NCBI GenBank assembly: GCA_036898135.1
Contig: CM072523.1
Span: 43,583,011 to 43,647,010 of the forward strand
Direction: 5' to 3'
Length of the DNA: 64,000 nucleotides
Origin: Oncomelania hupensis
Taxonomy: Eukaryota > Mollusca > Gastropoda > Littorinimorpha > Pomatiopsidae
Each line of letters begins with the position of its first letter. Within the stretch, counting starts at the first letter, position 1. Shown in pieces: positions 26,887 to 39,000 of this stretch. The notes beneath the pieces were generated by a model, which ran no database searches, was not told the origin of the DNA, and worked only from the letters and a program-made list of their open reading frames with translations. Position numbers and translations under genes: made by a program.

Positions 26887-29800
26887 TTACCCTCTTTGTT
26901 TCAACATAATTGAAGTGTTATGCGCTTTGTATCAAAAGTGTAGAAGAGGTTGATCCTCAATGCTACATACTACTCCCGGCTGTGAGAGGCAAACTTTCAT
27001 GTCTGAACATGTCTTTCAACTGTTGCCAGTAGGTTGTATCGGAAAAATCTTCACGAGGTCCAAGCGCTGAGACATGATTTTCAGCTTTTATCTATATACG
27101 CTATGTAAGAACAGCGCACTGACTCACCATGTGGAAGATATTCTTGGCCACACGTCTCAGCATGCCTGGGAAAGTGGGGCGCAGCATGTCCTGCAGGCTG
27201 CTCGGCCAGTTGTGGTAAGGCTTGTCCTTCTCAAGGTCATTCAGATACTGCAAAGTCAAAGATCACATATTTTCAAGGTTAGACATACGTTTAACATTTC
27301 TTATTTTTTAAAATTCTTCCTATTTTATCCTATCCTGTCCCGTAACTCGAAGGTCGTTGGGGCACCACATATGATCGTTTAACCAGCATATTCCATCTTT
27401 GTCCTCAGCAACCCTCATGGCTTCGCTCAGCGTCAAGCCAGTCCATTCTTGACTGCCTTTTCTGTCTCCCTCTTCTTCTGCCTTCTTGCACCAAGTCTTG
27501 CAGGATGGTCTTTGCAAGGTCTGATGCTCTGGTGATGTGGCTATACCATCAGAGTTTCCATTTCTTCACCACTGTGAGCATGTCAACGTGTTGTCCAATG
27601 GCTTGTGTGATGGTCTGTCGGACTTCAGCGTTGGTGATGTGCTGGTTATAGAAAATGCCCAGAAGTTTTCTGTAGCACCTCATCTCCATGCTTTATATTC
27701 TTCCTTGTACGTCTGCGGCAGACCTGCCTACCCCCCAAATCAGCTGTCAGTACTCCAGTTGGCTGGAAACCAGATTTTCACCAGGTTTGACCAGATTTTA
27801 GCGTGACGGACAATTTTCGAGCTGTAATTGCTTAATACAGCGCAACGGTTTGCATAAAATGAAAGAAACATACAATAACAAAATAAAATGATTGGTAATT
27901 ACAACAGCAACAACAAACTGAAAGGGGGATAAAAAAAAACAGAGGAAAAGAAATCATCTCAAAGAATAATAAGAAAAACAATAAGCAAAAGCAATTTGAA
28001 GTATTTAATTGTTATTGAGTCATGAGATGGATGTTACAGGTATACTTGATACAAGCAATAGTATACAGATAGAAACATGAAATCACAACCATCTCACTGA
28101 TCAATACAAACACTAATAGTGTTTTCATGAACATCAAGCTCAAACAAATAAATATGGATGCAACAAACCATAAATTAATATGATATCTTGAAACAGTTTT
28201 TTTGTTAAGTTAAACAGTATTGTTGAAAATACTGTCTGTAAGTTGTGTAACACTTAACTATCACAAAATACACGTGTTTTGCATGTAGGAACACAGAATG
28301 CATCTTACTGTCAGGGAACATGTCCTTTAACAGTTGACCAAGCTTGTCTGCTTGATTAAGGGAAATATTCTCCTTGGCGATATACGTGCAGAACATCGCT
28401 TCTGCTTTGATGACCTTCAAGGTATCCGATCCGTCGTTCTGATAAAGAATGATGCTCTTAATCGATGTGGTGCGTTTGGTGCAGTCTTTAAAACGGTCAT
28501 GTTGTTTTGAAGCGAAGTGGCGTTCGCAGTCATTTCGTCCGCCATGTGCGACGGTAAAATCAACTTTGCACAGTGTGCACCGAGCGAAGTCTGCACCTTT
28601 GGGCGATTTAACAAGGCATGGCCATTCCTTGTGATAGGCAGGGAGAAAGTTCTGCTTTCTCTTGCTCTTCACTGGTGCATCTCTGTCAGTGTCGGGAGAG
28701 CTCGTCTTAGCACGACTTCGCTTCGTGATTTCCGAGCTGGGAATATAGCGAGGGTGCGCGCAGAAAATTTCAGTTACGCATGCGTCAACTTCCGGACCTC
28801 GACATCTGTCTTCCGAACAATCGTCTTAGTACCAGTAACACCTGTCCTGATTTGGCTCGGAAGAGTCCGCTGGACCTAAAGCAACAATTATGTAATGTAA
28901 TGTACCGGTAACACAACAAACAAAAAAACTAATAATAATAATAATAATACAGGATGCTATATACGCGCCTTTTCCCAAATCAATCAGGCTCAAAGCGCGG
29001 CGATCTATACCAACATACACGCTCACCTGTCTCATTTACCCTCACACACACCAAATACACATCCATCACTCAAACAGGTGGTGTAAAGGCAGGAAGATCG
29101 CTATGAGAAGACGGAAAGAAATTTGAATTTTTATTTCTTGAAATTTTTACATTGACTGCGTCCTGTACCATTATTGAAGGGAGGGAGGGAGAAAACCCTC
29201 GGTGACCTCAATAGTCTCGTACCTAAGTCACAAACGTTCGCCCCTTGCGGGAATCGAACCTGCGACCTTCGGCATAGGAAACCGGTGACTTATCCACTGC
29301 GCCACCCCAACTATTTGTAAAAAAAAAATATCGCCGACAATTTCGTTACCGTATTTTTACGAGTACGGTCGGATTTTCGTACTTTTTGCAGAATACCGTA
29401 AAAATACGGTGAGAATCTGTACGGTAGGCAAGTCTGCTGCGGTGATGGTCCATGTTTTGCAAGATTATAGGAAGAAGGAGATGAGAAGCACAACAACCTT
29501 GCCTTGGAGTGCAGAGTGATGGTCCTGTCTTTCAAAATGGGCTTCAACCTTGTCACGGCAGCAGTTGTTTGTGCGATCCTGGAGAGGACTTTCTGTCGGG
29601 ACCCATTGTCTGATACAATGGCTCCTAAATATTTGAAACTATGCACCGTGTTGAGGGATTGGCCTTGGTCATCATTCTGGTGTTCTCTGCATTTATTTCC
29701 ATTCCAAAGGCTCTGGAGGTGATGTCAAGCCTCTGTACCAGCTGTTCAAGTTCTTGTGCTTCTGCAGCCAATCCATCAATGTCATCCGCAAAATGGAGGA

Positions 29801-32800
29801 TGGAGATTGCTCTACCCCCTATGCTCACTGTGCCTTCATGATCTGCTAGGGTATTTGACATGATGCGCTCCAGGAAAATGTTAGTGATGGAGAGAGTAGG
29901 CATCCTTGACACATGCCGATTGTTGTTCTGAACCAGTTGTGGAGGGCTGCATGTGTCTCCCCAGTTGTGGTAGGCATCTTGGCCAACCATGGTATTCCAG
30001 TCACCTTGCACTATGACTATGTCCTTCCTCGGCCCTTGGTCAAGGACAGCCTGCAGATGTTCATACAAATCCTCGACTTTGCTGTCATCATAGTCTGATG
30101 TTGGGGCATAGGTGGATGATGGTGATGTTGAAAGGAGCTGCTCTCAGACGAATGGTAACAAGTCTACTGGAGACTGGGCGGCAACCCATGACAGTAGCCA
30201 GAATATCTTTGTGGAACAAGAATCCAATGCCGTGTTCGAGCCAGTCATCTCTCCAGCTGAAATAAAGCTTGTGGCCTTTGTCGGTCATTGTTTCACCTAG
30301 ACCTTTCCAGCACACTTCGCGGATACCTAAAATGTTCCATCAATAGTGGTCCAGCTCGTGGGCAAGTTCTAATTTCCCCTCCGCAGTTAGGGTTCTGACA
30401 TTCCAGGTCCCTATGACGATGTTCTCTCGTGCAGATCTTGCTAAGTTGTCCATCAGTAATACACTTATCACCTCCGTTCTGGTGGCCAACGGAAGGTGCG
30501 GTCCATGGTGACCCAGGCGACGACTGATCCGGCACCATACGGTGTGTTTTGGGCAAGAAAGACATGGCAGGGCCCAATCCTCTCCAGGTTGTTGGCCACA
30601 GCTAAAATCCATGAGTATAATGTGGCTCACCTTGGCCCCGAGCATGTAGTCTTTGAATCTATAGTAACGTGAGATTCACCTGAACTGGCCAGTGACTTCT
30701 GTGTAGAGACTTTCGCCCAGCGATGCCGTACTGACATCACCCCTGTTAGTTGCCTCTTACGACACGCCGGGAAACGTTGGGTCTATTCTATTCAGTGCCC
30801 GAACCCACAGGGTTTATTATTCCAAATATTTATCATGAATTAAGAGTAAGAAACATAATGATCGTAAATCAGACAGGGAAGACAATAAATAAAAGCAAGT
30901 TCTTTGAACGTCAGGTACATTAGATACCTTTCACTACTTTCTCACATAAAAACATCATCCAATATGAAATCTGTGATAAGTATTACGTACAGATGTTTGT
31001 GACACTTTATTGTCCCTTTTACCAGGAAATTCTGGGCCGCCTCCCACAGCGACTCAACCAAAGCTTTTTAGATTTTGAGGTTAGGTCAGCCAGGCTAGCT
31101 ATAAATAGCTTCGCCGATGCTTTCTTTCACTGGAAGGGAGGATGCAGGCAAGCTATAAATAGCCCGCAGCCAGCAAAATGTGGAGGCACTAAACAGTGCT
31201 GCTCACGTAGGAATTGAGCTGGTGTGTATAGCTCCCCTGTGGCATGCCCAACCCAACCAACCTCATATTAGTTGTGTTTTTGTCATTTTTTGCTGGGAGA
31301 GCAAACTGGAGTACCTGGAGAAAACCCCCAAGACGTTGCCCGAGTAAAAAGTAAATAATATTCTTAGAAACATAACGCCAAGAGGTGGGATCGATCTCAC
31401 ACCTGTTAGGCGCCATAGGTTTCTAGCCTATGGACAAGACAAGCTAGTTCTTCCTTAGACCCAGGGGCCACAACGCTCGCTCAAAAAAAAATACAAAAAG
31501 AACAGACTCACATGCTCCTTATGGAACTCAATATTTAACAAGAAAGTTAGTGCCCAGGAAAAACTAAATTAAATGGTGGCATTAAAATGCAAAGTGCTTA
31601 CATTACATTACATTATTATTGCTTTAGGTCCTGCGGACTCTTCCGAGCCAAATCAGGACTGGACAACCCCTGATCCGCATAAAAGATCGACTGAAACAAC
31701 CCTAGTGGTAAAACCGAAAGCTCTCCAATGCAAAGTGATACCAACTTTGATTTTTCTATGCTCTTGTGTCACTACTCTGTCTTCATGAGAGAACAATCTG
31801 GATGTGTTTTTTTCTTTCATTCACATCCACTTTCTACTGATACTGCAGATAATGTACAACTAGAAGGGCAAAGCCCATATGACTCACATGCTCCTTATGG
31901 AATTTAATATTTAACATGAACATGCACAGTAATACTGACTTTGATCTTTCTATGCTCTTAACCTTGCGATGAAATTGAGCTCTGGCTCCAAATAAACAAA
32001 TGTACTATCAAAGAAACTACAGCAAAGGTTGTATTATTCAAAACAGAAACTGAGACCTTGGGATGACCTTGACCTTCAGTGACATTGACCTTAAGATCTT
32101 GACCCCACGTGATCTCTCATGCATGTCTGATCAAATAACCCAATGTTGTTGCATACTTTGGGTTAAATAAATAGCCATTCCACTGTAAGATAACCAATTG
32201 TTTTATGTTTGTGCAAGGCCTAAAATGACTTTGACCTTCAAGATCAATGCAAAAACAGAACACATATGAAAGATCAATCTATCATCTCTTACTATAACAA
32301 GTTTGGACTTTAAATCTCTCATAGTTTGGGGTCAAGGTCACTTTAAAGTACCTATAAAAACCAACTAGACAGCTCCATTGGCCTTGACCTTGGAGTGAGG
32401 TTGACCAAATTTGCAAAGTATGTGTGTCTCATTGATAGCTATCATGCATCAAAGAATCACATGTTCAATATTAATAACCTAGAGAAAAAAAGTGAAATTT
32501 TGTGACAAATTGCCAGTTTTTTACTAACATTTGATGACCCTGTGACCTTGACCTTGAAGTAGAATCATTCATTCACTGGTCATTTTTGAGGTCTCATGGG
32601 TATACACCATCTTACCAATTTTGGATGTGATAGTTGAAACAGGCTCTGAGTACTGAGCCACTTTAAAGTTTTTGCACAGAAGACAGCGGACGGTGGACAG
32701 ACAGATGGATTGATATTTTTTTCTATGTCATTTTTGGACTATTTAGGACTCATCGCACACAGATTTACAAAAATCTTGAAATTTTTTTTGGGTGGTTGAG

Positions 32801-32939
32801 TACATAGATTCACACTGTAATGCATGTGAGTTAATAAAACTGACCTGCACTGCTGAATGTCTGATGTCCAGGGAGTAGCTTGCAGTCTCTACACCAGAAA
32901 GGTCAAGCTGCAGAAGCTTCTGAAGCCACTCACCCTGTT

Positions 32940-33001
<62 letters not shown>

Positions 33002-36000
33002 TATCATCATCATTCATTCATTCATTCATTCATTCACTAACCAACCAACCATCCAACACATCCTCCTTCTTTCTTATCATCGGTATTCATTCAAAAACCT
33101 CGTAACTCCAAAAAAGTCCTTTTTGCAATCTTCTCATGGTTATGTCCCTTGAAATGTTGAGTGTTTTTGTTGTTGTCAGAAACTCGAAATTCATAACTCA
33201 TTTAGAAAACATCAGTAATTGAAAACATAAAAACCTCGTATGTCCCAAAAGGTCAAATAATTTTTATTACAATCTTGTATCTCACTTACAAGGTTTCATT
33301 CTAATAAATAACGCGCCAGCAAGCTGGGTTGACGTCACTTACGCGGTTTTGTTATTGTTATCGTGGCAGTGCCAGCTGTTTCTGCTTTACCTTCCCCACC
33401 CTTAAGAGAGTAGGTAATCAGTCACAGTTGAGTCAACTGGGGGCGTTGTTATTTGTCGCTTCACGTTTTGCGGTCACCCATCCAAGTGCTAATCGCACTG
33501 GATGGTGCTTAACTTGCGACACAGTAGCGAGTGCTCCAACCACTGCGCTATCTGACACCCCTAGTCTCCAGTAGAGCAGTCTTATTCAACATCACCATCG
33601 TCCAGGACTACGCCCCAACATCAGACTATGACAGCGGAGTCGAGGATTTCTATGAACATCTGCAGGCTGTCCTTAACCAAGCGCCAAAGAAGGACAGTCA
33701 TAGTGCAGGGCGACTGGAATGCCAAGGTTGGCCAAGATGCGTGCCACAACTGGGGAGACACATGTGGACCCCATTGCAACAACGAGACTTTTGGAGTTTG
33801 CCAGATACAACAATCTGATACTGGCAAACACGCTTGATCCCCCCAAAAAATCCCGACGATGGACCTGGCACAGTCTTAGCGGGGAGCATCACAACCAGAT
33901 TGACTACATCATGGTCAATAAACGATTCAGATCAAGTATCAACATTGGCATGATACGCAATCTTCCAGTACCAATAATCGGAAGTGACCACAATCTCATG
34001 ATGATGTCTATCCATCTTGAAGAGAGTAAACCTGGACGAACTGCAAGACCCGGAGGTGGCACAAATATTCCAATCCACATTTGGAAGGAATTTGCACCAC
34101 TGTTAATTTTGGGAACTGATGAAGTAGATGCCACCACTACCTTCAACTAAGTTGTGACAGATGCTGCCACTGAGATCCTTGGCAAGCACCGCACAAATAA
34201 GAATCCGGGGATCACACCTTCAACTTTTGGACCTGTGTGACAAACAAAGAAAGATGAAAAAGAAAAAGAAAAAGAACACCTTACAAGAGCTGATGCCTAC
34301 CAAAAAATCAACAGTGACATCCGAAAAGGCATGTGTACAGCAAAGAAGAATTGGGTAGAAGATAAATGCCAGGAAATAGAGAACAGTCTGAAGAACAACA
34401 GCAAGGTCTTCCACACTGTGAAGCGGTGGACAAGTGTTAAACAGCCCAAGGTCTCCACGATCTAAAGTAAGTCTGGCTTGTGCCTTACAGAAGAACAAGA
34501 AGTCCAGGAGTGCCAAAACCACCGCACCATCAGCCTCATCAGCCATCCTAGCAAAGTCCTCCTGAAAATAATGTTTAACAGGTTGAAACCCCAAGCTGAA
34601 CAAATCATAGCTGAAGAACGAGCAGGATTGAGGGCATGGCGAAGTACCCTGAGCAGTTTTTCAACCTCAGAATAATCTGAGAGAAATACCTACTGAATCA
34701 ACAATTTAACAAACGCAATTTATATACGTTTGTATGAATAGACGTTATGATGTCACTAGCGTAGCCGTAAGTGAGGAGTGCACATGTCTAAAATTAATTA
34801 TTGGAGTGAGTTGAATTTATTCAGAGATTACATACTAGTTGAAGGACGAAGACGCGTTCTTTGGAGTTCCAAGAAATCGGGGTTTCTCCACGGAATAATC
34901 TAGCGAAGGATGTTAGCTGTATCTTGAATACAGGTATTTATTATTATCAGTTACTTATAATAAGCTGTGAAGCTATTCTGAAGAAAATGGAAAGTATTGT
35001 TTTTTATGGATTTTGTGATTGGGTTGCAGAAGAATCCATTGTCTGAGGGAAATATGGTAAATGGTGTAAATACCATATTTATAATATAATATAATATAAT
35101 TATAATATAATATGAAAGGGATAATATAAACTGCAGCAAAAGCAAAAAGCAAAAATTTATTCATGTAATTATTATATGGTGATACAGTTTATAATTATGA
35201 TGCCATGTTGTATTCATTCATATGTGGAGATTTGGGGCTGAAATAGAAATGTAATTCAGTTGTATAATTTATACTAATGATGAATGCATGTGCAGTCAAT
35301 CAATCAATCTTTAATTTAATGTCTGTTCACACATTTAGGTGATATTCCTATCCTATCCTGTCCCATAACCCGAAGGTCATAGGGGCACCACAGATGATCG
35401 TTTAACCAGCATACTCGATCTTTCTCTGTCCTCAGCAGCCCTCATGGCTTCGCTCAGTGTCAAACCAGTCCATTCTCGAATGTTGTCCTCCCACCTCTTT
35501 TTCGGTCTCCCCCTTCTTCTACCTTCTTGCACTGTGCCTTGCAGAATGGTCTTTGCAAGGCCTGATGATCTGGTGACGTGGCCATACCATCGGAGTTTCC
35601 GTTTCTTCACCACTGTGAGCAGGTCATCGTGTTGTCCAATGGCTTGTGTGATGGTCTGTCGGACTTCGTCGTTGGTGATGTGTTGGGTATAGGAAATGCA
35701 CAGAAGTCTTCTGTAGCACCTCATCTCCATGCTTTGTATTCTTCGTTGGAGATCTGCTGTGAGGGTCCATGCTTCGCAAGCATATAGGAAGATGGAGATG
35801 ACCAGAGAGCGCAGCAGTCTTACTTTGGAATGTAGACTGATGGTTCTGTCTTTCCAAATGGGCTTCAACCTTGTCAGGGCAGCAGTTGTTTGTGCGATCC
35901 TGGAGAGGACTTCCTGTCGAGACCCATTGTCTGACACAATGGCTCCTAAATATTTGAAGCTGTGCACTGTGTTGAGGGATTGGCCTTGTACTTTGATGTC

Positions 36001-39000
36001 CGTGTTGATGCCATTGGTGTTGTTGGTCATCATTTTGGTCTTCTCTGCACTTATTTCCATTCCATAAGCTCTGGAGGTGGTGTCAAGCCTCTGTACAAGC
36101 TGTTCAAGTTCTTGTTCCTCTCCAGCCAATCCATCAATATCATCCGCAAAACGAAGATTGGAGATTGCTCTGCCCCCTATGCTGACTGTGCCTTCGTGAT
36201 CTGCAAGAGCATCTGACATGATGCGCTCTAGGAAGATGTTGAAGAGTGTTGGAGAGAGTAGGCATCCTTGACGCACACCGATTGATGTTCTGAACCAGTT
36301 CCCGATGACGCTGTTATGGAGGACTGCACTGGTAGCCTTGTCATACAGGCTTTTGATGACTTCTATAATTTTAGGGCTGATGTTGTACACTTTCATGGTT
36401 GCCCATAGAGCTGCATGCCAGACTCGGTCAAATGCCTTCTTGAAGTCTATGAACACATGATATAGATGTTGTTGGTGCTGTAGGTATTTCTCACAGATTA
36501 TTCTGAGGTTGAAAATCTGTTCAGTGGTACTTCGCCCTGCCATGAATCCTGCTTGTTCTTCAGCTATGATTTGTTCAGCTTGTGGTTTCAACCTGTTGAG
36601 TATTATTTTCAGGAGGACCTTGCTGGGATGGCTGATGAGGCTGATGGTGCGGTAATTTTCACACTCCTGAAGGTTACCTTTTTTGGGAAGAGTGATGACA
36701 AGCGACTGGGTCCATGGTGTAGGCCATTCCCCACTCTGCCAGATCTTGTTACAGATAATGGTGAGAGCATCAGTCATAGCTTCTCCTCCTGCTTGTAGCA
36801 GTTCCGCTGGTATGTTGTCCACTCCCGCTGACTTCCCTTTCTTCAGCGATTGCACTGCTGCCTCAACTTCTTCCCGGAGAATTGGGAGGATTTCTTCTTC
36901 TTCTCTGCTCTCGGGACAGGCTAGAACTGATGGGTCTCCATTTGGTGTATGGTTGTAAAGGTCAGAGCAGTACTCTGTCCATCTGTCCAAGACTTCTTGT
37001 TCTTCTGTAAGGCAAATGCCAGACTTGCTTTGGATAGTGGAGACTTTGGGCTGTTTAACACTTGTCAGCCGCTTCACAGTCTGGTAGGCCTTCTTGCTGT
37101 TGTTCTTGTTCAGATTGTTCTCTATTTCCTGGCATTGATCTTCTATCCAGTTCTCCTTTGCTGTGCGCATGCCTTTTCGGATGTCATTGTTGATTTTTCG
37201 GTAGACATCAGCTCCCTGTGAGGTGTTCTTTTTCTTTTTTAACTCTCTTCATTTATCACACAGATCCAAAAGTTCAGGTGTGATCCACGGCTTCTTCTTT
37301 GGTCGGTGCTTGCCAAGGATCTCAGTGGCGGCATCTGTTACAGCTGAGTTGAAGGTATTGGTCATGGTGTTGACATCTACTTCGCCTGCCCCCAAAATAA
37401 GCAGTGGTGCAAATTTCCCTCCAATTGTGGCCTGAAATATTTTTGCCACCTCCGGGTCTTGCAGTTTGTCCAGGTCGAACTTCAGCCTAGTGCACTTTGC
37501 TGTATTTACTCTCTTCAAATGGAGCCGGAAAGACATCATCACGAGATCGTGGTCACTTCCAATGTCTGCTCCTGGAAAAAAGCGTGTCCTGCCAATGTTG
37601 ATGCTTGATCTGAAGCGTTTCTTGACCATGATGTAGTCGATCTGGTTGTGATGTTCCCCGCCGGGACTGTGCCATGTCCATCGTCTGGATTTTTTGTGGA
37701 GACCAAGCGTGTTTGCCAGTACCAGATTGTTGTATCTGGCAAACTCCAAAAGCCTCAGACCCCTGTCATTTGTCTCGTTGTTGCAGTGGGGTCCGCATGT
37801 GTCTCCCCAGTTGTGGTGCGCATCTTGGCCAACCTTGGCATTCCAGTCGCCTTGCACTATGACTATGTCCTTCTTCGGCACTTGGTCAAGGGCCGCCTGT
37901 ATATTTTCGTAAAAATCCTCCACTTCGCTGTCTTCATAGTCTGATGTTGGGGCATAGGCCTGGATGATGGTAATGTTGAAAGGGGTTGCTCTCAGACGGA
38001 TGGTAATGAGTCTACTGGAGACTGGGCGGCAACCCATGACAGTGGCTAGAATGTTCTTGTGGACCAAGAATCCAACGCCGTGTTCGTGCCTGTCATCTCT
38101 ACCGCTGAAATAGAGCTTGTGGCCTTTGTCAGTCGTTGTTTCACCTAGGCCTTTCCAGCGCAGTTCGCTGATACCTAGAACGTTCCATCGATAGTGGTCC
38201 AGCTCGTGGGCCAGTTCTTCTAATTTTCCTTCCGCCGTTAGGGTCCTGACATTCCAGGTTCCTATGACGATGTTGTTTCTCGTGCGGATCTTGCTAATTT
38301 GTCCATCAGTAGCATACTTTTCACCTCCGTCCTGGTGGCCAACGGAAGGCGCGGTCCTTGTTCCGGGCGACGACCGATCCGGCATGGAATTAGTGGATAG
38401 CAAAAAAAAAAGACCTGGCAGGGCCCAATCCTCTCCAGGCTGTTGGCCACAGCCGAAATCCACGAATACAGTGTGGCTCGCCTTGGCCCTGAGCACGTGG
38501 TCGTTGAACCTGTAGTAACGTGAGGTTCCTCCGCCCTGGCCGGTGACTTCTGTGTAGAAGACTTTCGCCCAGTGATGCCGTGCTAACATCACCCCTGTTA
38601 GTCGCCTCTTACGACACGCCGGGAAACGTTGGGTCTATTCTATTTGCCCGAACCCACAGAGCATAGGTGATATTAGACATTGAAAATGTAACTTTTAAAA
38701 CACTTTAACTATTTCAAAACATAATTTCAAAACAAACAGTCTATAAGAGTCTACCAAAAGGGGATTTAGCAATAACTTTTACAACGTCTGTAACAGTTTG
38801 ATGACACATTTAGGTGATATTCATAGACATTGAAAATGTAACTTTATAATCACTTTAACTATTTCAAAACATAATTTCAAAACAAACAGGCTATAAGAGT
38901 CTACCAACAGGAGATTTAGCAATAACTTTCACAATGTCTGTAACATTTGGATGATATAGAACCATGCATGTGTCATGAATCTGTCATAAATAGGAGTACC

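Larger units (their letters stand above)
27719..29436 (-). mobile_element. hAT-like DNA transposon (1,718 bp) inside RTE copy A
   Basis: Ends CAGACCTGCCTACC (27719) and, on the minus strand, CAGACTTGCCTACC (29436). CTGCGG flanks it at 27713-27718 and 29437-29442. Uninterrupted RTE copies show one continuous sequence here. It contains a minus-strand transposase N-terminus, a SINE and a 61-bp retroposed tail. Confidence 0.85.
27319..30811 (-). mobile_element. RTE-type LINE copy A, internally deleted, interrupted by a hAT-like element
   Basis: Minus-strand copy of the family described at 35347-38663. The 3' end (TATCC repeats) is at 27319 and the 5' end near 30811. Endonuclease pieces are at about 29940-30580 ([25 protein letters not shown]) and RT pieces at 29480-29900 ([26 protein letters not shown]). 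The central RT is deleted near 29920. A hAT-like element sits at 27719-29436. Confidence 0.85.

Noticed and set aside
29239..29312. tRNA gene on the minus strand
   Set aside because: Boxes A and B are present, but the acceptor stem does not pair and a SINE body follows, so it is a SINE head.
31099..31160. CTATAAATAG twice as promoter TATA boxes
   Set aside because: There is no transcript-like context. The duplicated word lies in unassigned intron DNA.
33470..33517. 5S rRNA gene on the minus strand
   Set aside because: Only the 3' internal part of 5S is present and it is joined to a tRNA-like box A, which fits a SINE.
35444..35787. Plus-strand frames opposite the RTE copies (also at 46954, 56663 and 57148)
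   Set aside because: These are shadows of the RTE reverse-transcriptase frame on the minus strand and recur wherever the LINE does.
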